This document shows, piece by piece, positions 45,151-57,604 of a stretch of DNA of 64,000 nucleotides (positions are counted from its first letter, which is position 1; the number at the start of each line of letters is the position of its first letter). The stretch is taken from positions 70,397 through 134,396 of the forward strand of contig LUCM01007265.1 in the NCBI GenBank assembly GCA_008360955.1, in the 5' to 3' direction. A program made the translations under genes and the position numbers. This DNA is from Fasciolopsis buskii (lineage: Eukaryota > Platyhelminthes > Trematoda > Plagiorchiida > Fasciolidae). The notes under the pieces were generated by a model. It searched no databases, was not told the origin of the DNA, and saw only the letters and a program-made list of their open reading frames with translations.

Positions 45151-48100
45151 TACCATCTAGTCATCACAAACTCTTGCCGTAACCACACCTAAGAGTCCTA
45201 TAAGGCCGAAGAAGCACAATGCTGCTAGTGAATTTTATGCAGAAGGAGGTATTTCATCAACTGATCGTTTACGTGTTCTTTTGCTGGGTTCTGATGGCAG
45301 TCGCAAAGGATAAACCTGATACTATCATGTCAATAGTTTTCTACAAAATCAGGGTCCTCTAATACTTAGCGTTCTCTACGACTTCCATTAAAAGATTGCG
45401 GTCATTATTTCCTTCCACCTTCCGTGAAGTTGCACACATTTTCGAAGTAACGTCTATGTCCACCCGGAAGCAGTTGTACGGTTCCCCTTTAGAATTCATT
45501 CTAAAGAACTGATTCTGCCCTACCTTTTAGGCCCCTTGGCGAGTTTAGCTATTCAAATGAAGAGTGTTCCTTGCGAGCTAATCACGCGCACTGTTCCAAA
45601 TTGGTTGCTGTTTTGCCTGGGATCCTTAAGCCTCCTTCAACTACAGCTTCTCTATCCGGAACCACAGGACAACAACTGCTCTTGCCGTTGCATGCAAGCC
45701 TAACCGCAGCCAAAGGCTATTATTCGATTTCCGTGCTCGTGATTTCTAGCAGATTCAGTGCGGCTGTCCGCAATCCTTCACTGCTTTTGCGTTGTTGCTA
45801 AATATCTTCTCCATGCACCAATTTTAGGCCAGCTTCCTGAATTAACTTTTTTATCCGCAAAAGCAACTTCTTCCTTCGAATTCCCGGTATCTTAAACCTC
45901 TGGATCCCTTGATGCTGGGTGCCCCGGTGTTTATGCTGAACACATTACTATGCCTACTTTGGATGGTCTGTGAACGCCCCTCATTTCGGACTTCCAGCAC
46001 TCAAAGAAGTCAATTTTTAGTTCAGTCACCTTCAACTGGGCCTTTTTCTAAGTTCCAGTCTTCTTCGGTCTTTCGTATTTCATTTGCAATTTTCAGCCTC
46101 ACTCAGCAAGTTAAGTCATTCATGCAGCCTGCCGTTTGCTGAGAAAACTTAAGCTGAAACTTGAGAGCATATCTATAAGATTTAACAACCGAGAAAACTC
46201 AGGCGGTTGCCTCTAAACTTTCACATCCAGCCACCATCTCTTCATGGCGGACGATAAAGCTTTTGCGCCCGAATCATCCGGCAATCCATAGGCTATCACC
46301 TTCACTCCTGACCCCCCACCTGGAAAATACTATGCCAAAGTAACTCATCCCGCGCCGTTTGAAGCTTTCCATAGAAGCAGAATGGAAAGACCTTCAAAGG
46401 GAACTGCAGAGAGATATTGGTATTTTCGGGAAGAAGCCAACAAATTTTTCGGTCACTGTCCAAAAATACAAAGAGAAGTCGCTACCTTCGAAAAGTTACA
46501 ACCAATATAGGTTCAACAATTTTATGCTGTCACTACGGAGTCACCTGAATATTTAAGAGCAAAACACGCGAAACACATAGTGATTCGTCTTAAGATTTTT
46601 TTTCGTCTGGTAATGCTAACTTTGAGAAATGGGACACAAGACGCGAGAGTATTGGCTTTTAAGACCGTGAAACTGGCCGGGCGGTTTCAGAGAAGGTTTC
46701 GTCCAATATCCGTATCCGAAAGGTACTAATGAAAAAAACACCAATCCTTTCGTGTTGTCTCCCCTTTCTGAAGCTTAGCGTTGCTAAGCCAACAAAAATC
46801 CTCCAAACAATAACCATGTGATTTATAATTTAAATTATCATCCCCCAGTTTGCGCTTCTAAGGATTCAAGTAAGAGTTTGATGCGAAAATAAGAGAGCGC
46901 ACTGGCATATGGATGCTTGGACAGAAGAATACCGGGTAAGCATAGAAGAATAGTGACGACACCCGCAAAAATGGCCGTTTGCTTCCTGGAAAATTTTGTT
47001 CATCCATTCTTTTGCGAAACATTATTGAAAATGTAAAGCTTTATAACGGTGTCCGGTGTATGACAAAATATTCCCTTTTGTTGATGCGCTGTTGGTTTTC
47101 TTCCGGTAAAACCATGTTTGCTCACACTTTGTCTTTAATCTGATGTCATGAAAGTGAAATTATTGAGCATGTCGTTGACTGCCAACATTGTAGGTCTCTC
47201 CTTGTTTTTGCTTCTAAATCTTTGGTGGCTGCGGGCACCAGCTTCACTTCCATAATTTTGAATGAGCACTCTAGCAACGTTTAGTCTAGAAAAAAGCCAA
47301 AAATGAGCCAACTAATTTAACGTATATGCAGTCGCGGACAACCAATTTCTGGTGCGTGTTCAGCATGGGCCCCGCAATAGTCGACCACTAACGGTTACCC
47401 TTTCCGAATTGATTAAGGTTGGCATCGAATACTTTATAAGCTGGGGGGAGACGGAATAGATGGACGTTTCGATCGTGGAAACTCGGCGACATCGACTTGG
47501 ATGTTTTGGCAGGCATATGTGAGCGGAAGAAAAGCACGGTGAGAAATTCAAATATATGGAACTGGTTAACCGTTTCATCCTGAACTGTTGCGTAATGGTC
47601 TATGAATCACACCCCCAAAAGCGAGCTGGAATGTCGATCAAAACAAAGAATGGGCTGAAAGTTGTGGGAAGCAGTTTTAACGTGCCAAAGAAAGCACTAT
47701 GGAGGACGAACTTAACGGCGGGCTGGATGTTTGAAAAAGTAGGTTTGATTTAACAGTCAGCAACATTGCGGTAACCATTTTGCCTATTTTGTTGCTAATA
47801 AAATAAAACGCGAGGCAGAAACGGGGAATTGGGTTAGCCACAATGGCCGAAAATTGATGAAAAGGAAACTAATATAGAGATGCATGAGTTGCGCAGCAGT
47901 GTCGGTTGATTTAGCGTCGGTTTCGGAATGTGGCACGAAGGTGGTGTAAACCACATGATGCGGGCACCGCAGTGGTGCTAAGAAGAAAATAATTTCATGA
48001 TCAGGGGGCATTTCTGACGCATTTTAGCAATAAAACCTTGCTGCTGCGGTTAAGAAGGTGAATCATGGTGTGCCAAAATAGCCAATTGCGCAAAACGGCA

Positions 48101-50899
48101 AAGCCCCTCGTGGTGAACCAGCCAGTAGGAAATTTTGAAAAGAAGCGTCCTTGCCAACAATTAAGACAACGGATGACATCTAAAAGAGCGGAAGAAGACT
48201 GGGATCCTGCTAGCTGCACGGCTAATGGAATGGGATGGAACCCCTTATTTTCCATCTGCGGAACGGATACCTGACTGCCCAGTGTGGTACCATATTATTC
48301 GTTATGATGATTATTATTGGAATCGGTAAGACAAGGTGAGAGCATGATTTGGTTATGCTGAGCTGATAGAATACCATCCAATCGTTATGGTTCTGATTTG
48401 ATTAGGAATTGGGCGTTGCAGATGAAGGGCGGTGCTATGTGTGGATGGCTTTATATTTACTATTATCTGTGAGGAATGAAGAGGTAAAATAGGTGGCTAT
48501 GAGAAAAGAATAGAAAGTGAGCAAAATCAAGTTTAGACAGCGAAGGAGACATCTAGGTATCAACTACTTTGTTAAAGGCATCATACAGAAGGGTGAAATT
48601 GGCAGCATTTTCAGGATCGGGGCCGGCTATTGGAGCAGAGCATCTCATAATGATACAGTGGTAGGATAGGAAGGTCAGTGGCAAATGAAAAAAATATATA
48701 GAGAATTGTCGTGAAAAATACTCGGGGTAGGTAAAAACAAAAAAATATTATAGTGGCGTAGCCAGCTGGGAGCAGGAAAGAATGGGGAATGACAGAATAG
48801 GGAGGTTCTTGATGTCTAAGATGCAAAAAATTTAAAAATTCTTTAAGAATCTCCTAATTTACAGCGCAAATTTAAAGAAGTAAACTGAATTGGTGGAACA
48901 CATACTCGAGTGAATCATTTTTCTGCTGCCATTCTTACCATCACTCAACTAAGAGTTTCACTCATGGTCTCCAAAATATTGAACAAAACCTAACGCGATG
49001 AACTGATGGACTTCATTGTGCTATGTGCGACACCAGAAATGACTTATGCTCCGGTACGAGAAGCTTTGCAGCTGGTTGCACTCATCGTTCTGCTTTCACC
49101 CAGTTTGAAGTCTCTCTGTCCGATTGTAGTCGCCTGCCCGGTCTATTCGGGACAGTGTCCTTCAGATTGACAGCCAAATGTTTACATGTACCATCGCAAT
49201 TGGAATACTGTCATTGACCTTCGCGCTTTGTGTTTTTCCCTCTTACTTATTCTGCGTTTGACAGCTCCGGCTAAAAAGCAAACGTTCCTACAAAATAATC
49301 TCTGGTCTGCTGGCAATCATAAAATTAATCATTATGTTTACCAGTGGATTTTGCTTCAGTGTCGCATCATATTTACGCCAATTGTGGTTAGGGTTCCGCT
49401 TTTTTGTGTCAAGAGCTTCTCATTTACCTCACTACAGCCAGGTTTATCAGCTTAAATTGGGCCACATCCTCAGCATTCCAACCAGGGAGCATAAAAACTT
49501 CGCGTGCCTCAAATGAACTTCTTAACTCAGTTTATATCACGCAATTCATATCGTGAGCTGTGATTCCCTCAAAAATGAATCAGAAACCAGCAGGTGGTAT
49601 CACAAATCTATCAGCACATTCTCGCATGTTTAACCATTTTTTCTTTTGTATGCCAACCATTACCGCCAGCTGAACACATTCCAAAGTGACCATCTCTATT
49701 TCTCTGTTTTTCAGCCCTGCCATCCTCTACCGCCACAAATTTTTGTGCCTGCACCCAAGCTGGCTATAGAGAATTCAATTTAGGCAAATGATCGATGTCC
49801 ATATCGTCTCTTAGCATCCACTCGGTTATACAGGAGCCACGTCATTCGGCCATCTTCAAGCCGCTGCCTGTGTACTACCCACGGCGGATATCTAACCCAG
49901 TTGCCGCCCTTGGAGTACAAGCGTGCATTCAGGACAACATTAAATACATCACTTACATTGGACTCCATATCGTGTCGCGGTCCTAAACCTCGGTTAGGAA
50001 ACAACAACGGTCGCCTAATGTCCAACCTTCTCAAAACTATCCAAGGATCATGCTACGTAGCTTTTGAAAGCACAGCTACCAAGCGGAACAAAACGTAAGC
50101 TATTAGTGATCACTAACCCAAGGATACCGCTTTTATTATTCTGTACCAAGTACACTTTCATCACTTTCGCCGTCTATTTAGCCACCCCAAAACTGATTCC
50201 CCTCTGAAAAGGCAAAGATAAACGGCATACGGATTTATGACTATCAAAGTCTACATCATCCGTAATTCTATTATATATTTTTCTTTACCATTTAAACATT
50301 TTGAATCAAAACGTTTGCTTCTCCCCAGATCTTTGGCGTCCGTTTTAGTCCTTATTTGTGCATCAAGCAGGACGTATCGGCGCTTGTCAGCTGCGCATGG
50401 TAATCTGCATTTGATCAGTGATGGTCTTTGCTTTACCACATCCAACTCTAATCAATTCCATCTACGCCAAAGTGAACTTTCTTGATTTTCTTGAGCACTA
50501 GAATTATTCCACAAGACAAACCGACCGTAGTGACTGCTGTTAACTCATCTCTTATCTCAACTGTGGAACTTCACCTGACTTTTCCAGTCAGTCTCTTATT
50601 GAAATCATTTCCGAATGTGAAGTATCTGCGGCCAAACATTGCGTTTTCCGCAGATATTTAGCTTCATATCTCCCGCCCCATACCACTGCGCGTCGATGCA
50701 ATCAAACAAACCGTGCTCCTAAACTTTTGCTTTTTTGACCCGGTGCGGCATTCCTTGATTTTTCTGAAACAACCTATGGCCTTCGCTAAAACTTAAAGAG
50801 AATTGAGCCGCGTCCTCATTCCCCATTTATTTCCGCTTGAAACCAGTTTATTCTTGCCAATGTCTGCATCTTACACTCTTGTTTGCTTCGTTGATGCAT
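45151..50899. other. Long stretch without recognisable genes
   Basis: Short frames only. The first kilobase may be upstream sequence of the LINE fragment at 44.5-45.1 kb, but no endonuclease block could be confirmed. Plus 47.34-47.75 kb has a RRHRLGCFGRHM run faintly like the C-terminal RL-W-GHV-R block of RTE-type LINEs; this is not enough to annotate. Confidence 0.35.
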
Positions 50900-51770
50900 T
50901 TTTGATCGCGTCTCAGTGCAAGGTTCTCACAAATCGAGATATATATTATTATTTGTTTTATTAGAGAATAAAAGTGACAGATTTGACATTAATCTGCTGA
51001 ATCAGAGTGGCTCCTGGTTCAGAAAGATGCACCTTTTCAGTAGCCTCTTACTAAAAGGTCTTTGCAATTTTGAGAGCGATCAAGACTCATTGGCGCACAA
51101 TGGTGTGCATTAACACTATATTCTATTAGTGGTCTCAGATCTTTTATCCCTGGCGCTCAGCTTTCAAGGTCACGGTTGAGGGGATTGAGGGCTTCAAGGT
51201 TCACCTAACGAGGCATGCCGATGGATCAATAAATATCGGTATTCAAGGGTATATCCCTGTTATGATTTTGAAAACGGATATCATGAATGTCCCTTATGAA
51301 TAATAAAGCCTTCTTTATGCGTCACACTCGCACGTCAATCACGTGCACAGTGTAATCTTTTAATTTGCCAAAAGTCTCTTTAATAGGTGGAAATTAGTGA
51401 GTGAAACATCGTTGACACCGCAATATTCTTGGTTAGTTCTGTGAAGTTGGTTTGGTGGTTAGCCTGTGTGCCTTCTTGAAAGTTGTTGATGATTATGTTA
51501 TCAAGCAACTGGGATCCGCCGACTGCTTGTTGTGCGCTTCGCGCGGGATCACCATCAGGTGACTTGGAGGAAGTCTAAGACAGTCTGTTGAGGCTTAGTT
51601 AGTGAACTGAATGCCATCCGCAAAGAAGAATAATTTTTCTGGCTACCTTTAGGCAAAACCCTTTTAATAAGTCCATTACTAACGAAACCGACTCGTTGTT
51701 TATGGGCGTTGCCATTGTAAGAGAACTTATGACATTTTTGTTCCAGTGATGAGGTTCAAATTATGGAATC
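50900..51770 (-). mobile_element. LINE reverse transcriptase fragment
   Basis: Minus strand 51636-51607 reads KLFFFADGIQ, a damaged FADD catalytic motif (second Asp to Gly). 51147-51058 reads DLRPLIEYSVNAHHCAPMSLDRSQ, matching the thumb block VRPLIEYCVQAWSP---D---L--VQ of flatworm LINEs, and is followed by LLVRGY. Spacing of about 460 bp between the two is right for one reverse transcriptase. Frames are broken between them. Confidence 0.6.
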
Positions 51771-54369
51771 AAAAATAAACTTCACTGCTAGTTATTCTAA
51801 CAAGAAAAACACTGTAAAAGAATAAATCTTCGGAGTTTTGCAGATTCTGTAAGACAGCCTTAATGGAAGGTAAAGTTACCGTGTCACGCCTGTAACACGC
51901 CGATCTGGGGGTATCATCAATGATGACGGAATAGCTGTATAATGAATAAACATCGATCTAAACATAGGTTTTTGCATGAACCGGTTTCCATATACGCACC
52001 CTTTCGTCTAGTGAATAGTCTCCGGGCTGATTCCATTGTTATGTATGAGTACCAAATGCATACGGAGAACCGACTTGCTTGAAAATCTTTGGCGGCAGGC
52101 ATATGGCAACTGTCCCCTGGTTCTATGGGAAGGAATTGCCCTCAGGATGCTTTTGAGACCTCCAAACCCCGCCAAAAAAGGCTTTCATGGAAATGTTTTC
52201 GTCAATCAATTTGCCAGTAAACTGTCTCACATTTGTGCCTTCTGGTATCACCACAATACTTTTAAACAAGCGGCGTAATTTTTTGCTGTCAGTGTTGGAA
52301 ATCGATCCTCACCTTTCGCCGTATGACAGCCACTTTCGCTGATCGAAATCATATTCTGATTCTCCTTATCCAACATCGCCGCACCTCTGTTCAAGGGACA
52401 TTCAAAATAAATGTGAACGGAAAAAGTTTTATGGAGTCGCGCGCTATATCGCTGCTTGCTGTGAGTTTTCAGTCCCTATGTTTTAGTCCGAAATACCTGC
52501 TTATTTCTTCTGAATATCGTGCTTGGATTACACTTATTAATTTTTCTGACATTCCACCAAGGGCCCAACCGTGGCTTTCATAAAAGTGGCACTATTTATT
52601 GAGTATAGTTATACTGTACACTGTCAGCACTGTTGATCTGTTCATCTGATTTTACGAATTTCTGAACCTGAATGCTTGTTTACTTATTTTTTTGCATCGG
52701 CTTTGGCAATTACCGACATCGCCTTGCTGTTTCAAGTCAACGTCGTACAATAAATGGTGGATATGTTTGCCTTCTCGTCGCACTTCCCTGTAGTTGTCAC
52801 ATCTCCGTTGCTGGTTATTTTCTCAACTTAACTTTTCTGTCAGTTACGTAACGCTGTTGACGTTTGGAGACTCCGGCTAAAGCTGGACCTCCACCAGTGA
52901 GCTCCGGTCAAGTTTTGCGCCAGCAACGCGCACATTTAGTGCATTTGAACATGAAACAACCCGTATTCCGCTGCTCACGAAATGTCCAAGAAAACTATGC
53001 GAAATGTAATGCGGCTTGTTCAGTTTTAGCGTCCATCGGGAAAGCCCAAAATGTACATTATTATTTATGTAGCTGTCAACTATTATTCTCAGCGACTGTC
53101 GACAGTAGCATGATTTTTAGTTTATATTGTCTATCTATGACTCTAGAATCTTATTTAATTCAAATAGGCCTCTTCATCTCCGCAAAATGGTCTTTTATGT
53201 AATGCCAGTTTGGGACTGCATTACAACCAACCCATGACCAACAAAATACCAACACCGGCACAGTCTCCATTTGTATTTAACTTCAATATGTCGATCAAAT
53301 TCTGCTGGCCCAATTTCTCCTATTGAAAACTTGACGTACTTATTGGTACCTCTGCGTGTCCTCTTTGTCACATGGTTAGACAAATTGATACCCCACTCCT
53401 GACCAGAAACCCCGCTCTTTAGTGCCCAAACGCATCTAATCACTGCCAAAATGACGGCCTACAGGCCAAGGCGTACCAAAATCACAGCTTCGAGGGGAAC
53501 GGCGTCGACATCCCCGCAACAAATCCACCGGCCTTCAACTTGCGCCGAAAATGTATTCCCTGTTAACAAAGAGTATGTTCGTGCAAAGAGTATTAACATT
53601 TTTTATTCATTGAAAGTCTATGCAAAGTCTTTGTTTGTGGTCAAGTAGAACTGAAACCTTGCACGGAATTTTCAATCCATTCAGGGTAAAATATCTTATA
53701 ATAACGGGTAAGCCGGAGGGTCTAAGTTTCTTACCCTGGATAGTTACTTACCTTGCCAGGCTTCCAATAGAATGAAGGTTACGTAAACAGGGGCAATAAT
53801 GAGAAGGCAACAAGTAAGCCAATTATAAGGCACTTGACTATTGAATCTACTCCTGTAGAGAAAAATGCGTGCACAAATACTTTTGGGGAAAATTCTAGCG
53901 CGCCGTGGGTTATCTAACCAATTTGGAGGCCAGAAAAAACAGCAGCTTATCAACTTTACTCCCAGTAAAAGTGGAATTTACAGTATTCGCATGCTTTGCT
54001 TACAGCAGAACCAATTGAAAGCGCGTTGTCCCTGCCTTCTGTTGCTTAGAAACACTTTGCGGGGGGTAGTAAATGCTTCGCAGGGTCTACTGAAATTTTC
54101 AAGTAAGGTGGGTTGCAATTACTAAGGGATATCTACGTTTCGAGGAAACCTCCTGCATTCGTAAGCTTGTGGCCACCGGTGGAAGGAAACGAGTATTCAC
54201 CTACCGTGAGTAGTTTTGCAGAATATTGACGTACATAAATATGCAGATGGAACGCGAATGAAAATGTACTATTAAACAGCCGCAACGGCGACACATCCGG
54301 TTTCCTGCTAATTCACAATGTTGTCCAAATTCACCCGCTTTGTTTCTTTTGTCTCATTCCGTAACCACA
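51771..54369. other. Stretch with a possible RTE-like relic, otherwise nothing seen
   Basis: Minus 52560-52470 reads GMSEKLISVIQARYSEEISRYFG, which loosely fits the segment before motif B in RTE-type reverse transcriptases (G-P-K-I--I---Y). The plus strand is open here too, so this is weak. No other recognisable feature. Confidence 0.3.
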
Positions 54370-54624
54370 CTACACTTTCAGTTGGGGAGTGATGTGTATT
54401 TCCGGTGTTGCCCACCTCCGGGTAATTCTTTTCTTACATTGTAACCACGCGACCATAGCCTCTTCTGCAGCTAGGGCAATAGCACTTTTGTAGTTTTCCT
54501 GCCGCAGCATAGTTGGCTCATTTTGTAACATCTGAATTAGCATAATAAGGGCTTGCCAACGTTCAACTGCTTCAATTTTTTTTTGAACGCTGGTTTGTTG
54601 TGTGATATACAGTAGTTTCGTCAC
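54370..54624 (-). other. Possible unidentified coding exon, helical
   Basis: An 84-codon minus-strand frame that reads like real protein: a Gln/Glu/Leu/Met-rich helical run (VQKKIEAVERWQALIMLIQM), a second helix (KSAIALAAEEAMVAWLQ) and a basic segment KKRITRRWATPEI. The helix plus basic RRW-xxP motif faintly recalls the N-terminus of Harbinger-type transposase-derived nucleases, but the expected following blocks are not seen. Could be an exon of an unknown gene, a relic of the element that carried repeat copy B, or chance. Confidence 0.25.
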
Positions 54625-54894
54625 CGGTTATTCCCCTAGCTTGTGTTCTAGTCACCACCTGCCGTACATAGCAAGGAGCAGTGACAACGTAGGCAGTTGT
54701 GAGGACAAAATCCTATATTTCATAATGGCAAAACAGTGCTCTCCGACGACCGACGCTTTTCACCACCTAGAAATGTTAGGTCCAGTTGTCTCAGAGTTTT
54801 AAAGTCGACAACGGGACATTGGTCGGCAGTCTTCCTTGGTGGAGCACTCTGATGATCCAGCTTTTGTTCATTGTGCCTAACTGTCGCACGATAT
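54625..54894. other. Stretch next to repeat copy B
   Basis: Continues the minus-strand frame that runs out of copy B (to about 54791), but no match to copy A beyond 54895 could be seen. No feature recognised. Confidence 0.35.
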
Positions 54895-55283
54895 TTGCGT
54901 TCAAACAGTATAACTCGCAGTGTAGGACTGGAATGCAACCACAGAAAAATCTTTGCGAACCATTACCTAGCTTTGAATTAAAGCCCCCTGCTCGGAAAAC
55001 CACATTGCCTGTTATGATCCTGTGAGCGAAAACACATTGCATTGTATGTTTGGTTTCCATTTTCCATGTCTTCATTGCGCCTTTCTGGCCTAATTTTGAT
55101 GTTATCTTACGCATGACTCTCGTATGTCGAGAGATATACAAAAACAAACGCCTCCCAAATCACTAGAGGTCGCTTTCACCCCCTGTCTCTTCGATTCACA
55201 TTGTCCGTATTTCCTGTGCATAATCCATGTAAAATATTGATCTTGCCTTGCGCATGCATCTCGCAAAGCGAGAAATATACATT
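54895..55283 (-). repeat. Unidentified dispersed repeat, copy B (inverted)
   Basis: The reverse complement matches copy A 11600-11975 at high identity, with the same two sub-units starting TGTATAT-TCTCG 141 bp apart (55281 and 55140). Shared blocks include GCGAGATGCATGCGCA, ACAGGGGGTGA-AGCGACCTCTAGT, CATAACAGGCAATGTGGTTT and CACTGCGAGTTATA-TGT. A TATA run abuts the outer end. A 118-codon minus-strand frame runs through it, but copy A has stops in the equivalent frame, so coding is doubtful. Confidence 0.85.
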
Positions 55284-57471
55284 ATATATATATACACAGC
55301 TTTCACCCTCTCCTATACAAACAGCATATGAACGATGAAGTAATTGGCTTGAAGCATTTCGGGTTCTGCTTGGCTCGCCTGCATCCTCCAAAGTTCTGTT
55401 TGTAGTGCTTTTTGTTTTCGGCATGGAAAATGAAAGCAAAGTAAAAGGCGAAACTGAAGCTTAAGCCACAGAGGTCATCTATGCTGTTGTTCAGGAACAT
55501 TTAGCAGTCCCTGCGACTTCCTCCGTTTGACTTCTTGACAGTCGCTTGTGTTTATGGTGGTAGGCTATGTGGAATAAATGTTTTATGCGCAAGTACCATT
55601 TATGATGAGCAATGTCCTGGGCATTCGTTTTATCTTGCGGTGGGATTGATGCTCCTTTTTCAACCGGCCTTATTAAAGCAAGAATGATGCAAACACAATA
55701 GTCCGCAACATTTGGTGTTGATGGAAGGAGGACCTACTGTTTAGCTGGTGAGTCGTTCCAAAAAGGTTTTTCTGTCATTTTCTGTTTGCATTATCATTAG
55801 TCTTGCAATGGTTTATGGTATTATTATCACGGGAATTCTCATAGTTACTGCTTCATTTGCGGGCCTAAATGCATCGTCCTCGGCCTGCTTTTAAATGGGC
55901 CAGGCCTAATTATACACAGTTAGAAAGTTAATAAAGTAGCAAGCAACGACTTGCTTGCGTATATCAGCCGTTTAACTGGCCGGAGAGCAGTGTTTGGCGA
56001 AACGGGTGCATGAGTTCTTGCCACGTGGTGAAACCGTGCCCTGTGGACGTTCGGGAAGTATACCGCACTCTCGTCCGGTCTAAGCCGTGACTTACTTACT
56101 GTGCGTACATCTGTGTTTCAGCATCCAGCAGCGTGACGACCACCATGAAACGGAAGAAAGCTGATCGTCTAAAAAAAGAATTTATAGATAACCGTTGACC
56201 GTTTTCACACTAGCATTTTTCTGTTTTATGATGTATTTATCATAAATAGTGAACATCGCAATCATGATATGGTCAAGGAGTGCGAAAGTGGGGTTATAAA
56301 GTGACTGTCATCACGATTGAAGCCGAAGTATTTACAAAAGTTTCCGTCCAGAGTGCAATAAACTCACAATTTCCAGGGACCATTAGCTTAATACATATTC
56401 ACTTTCGCTGGCGACAAGAGTTCATCAACCACATTGTGGTTATGGTTAAAAGGAGAAAAGGCTATTTTATTACCACATAATTCGTCGTTTTGTATGTGCT
56501 TTACTATACCTGGTGGTTTGTTTGTTAATAGATTATTTGGAAAATTTGTACCAATTGTGTAGCCATGCGGAAACCCCTAGCTTCAACTACAAGGAAGGAT
56601 TGCTGTCCACAACTGTCTAGCTGAACAATTGATTCGCTTGTTTGGTTGCAAAGCCGCAGTAATTTTGACCCTATTTTTTCCTTACCTTTGATGACTTACT
56701 CAATTTCAGGTAAATATGACCCAGAGGGATAAGCAACGGAAGTGTCCACTGGGCCATGACTTCACACATCATTGCCTAGATGAATTAGCGAGTGCATATT
56801 CATTGACATTTCCTCTTTTCTGCTTGTTAACTTACGAGAAGTATGAAATGAAGTAACAGGCTTGCAGCCGAGTGTGCGGTAAACTCGGCAGACGCACAGG
56901 ATAGGAAGTGAGATGCTGGTGATAAATTTGGGAAGCAGACGTAAATATGCTCAAGGACGATATCGTTTAGGACAGCTGTGCGCAAGCACGGTAAACACTG
57001 TGCAAATTTCGTCGCTTTCCGTGCCTGGTCTTATTTCCATCTACAATATTCTCGGTAGAATTATCTTGGTAATTAAAACCGTAACTGTTCAGTGAGGCCA
57101 TCTACAAATTCAGCTGACTGCAGAATGAGCCGTGATCCCCTGGTAACTGGTGAATCTATCCATAGAAGAACAATCTCGTGAATACACCCAAGCATAAATA
57201 GTGCATGTAATCCAGTAGGAAGTCCATTACCTTATCAAAGCCGAGATGTGAGAAGAGTGATGGCTATGTCAACGGACTGTCATGTTTATTAACAGGTTTC
57301 GTTTGCCAATGAAAATGTTACTTTATTTTCGTGTTACAAACTATGCCGTTTACACGTGTTGCAACTACGGTAAAAGTAATGAGACTTCTTCATTTTGACA
57401 AATAACTGAGCAGGATGGTCATAGATAATTGTCTTTACCTAAATTTTTGTGACGCTTTGTGAACTAGTGAC
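55284..57471. other. Stretch without recognisable genes
   Basis: Only short frames on both strands, none with a known motif. Confidence 0.45.
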
Positions 57472-57604
57472 CTGAAATTTCTCCTTTCGCGGCTTTACGA
57501 GTATCCCCATTTTGTCCGATAGGAATTCACGCACGTCGGCGGGTGTTTCCCATTTGGGTACACATCCATAAGGGTAGGCCTTGAAGTCACCGGATAGATT
57601 GCTC
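57472..57604 (-). pseudogene. Possible Ty3/Gypsy reverse-transcriptase C-terminal fragment
   Basis: The minus strand has a TTGCAG acceptor-like end at 57605 and a CAG|GT donor-like start at 57471, enclosing an open segment. Within it, CVPKWETPADVREFLSDKMG fits the consensus that follows the Ty3/Gypsy palm (I--WP-P-----REFLG---YYRRF). No other retrotransposon domain is visible nearby. Equally it could be an unrelated host exon or chance. Confidence 0.25.

Noticed and set aside
45151..46140. Possible endonuclease upstream of the 44.5-45.1 kb LINE relic
   Set aside because: No NARS, ETW, GDFN or SDH motif found in any minus-strand frame.
47480..47753. Plus-strand RRHRLGCFGRHM run, possibly an RTE-type LINE C-terminus
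   Set aside because: Only about a dozen residues fit and an internal stop follows; too weak to annotate.
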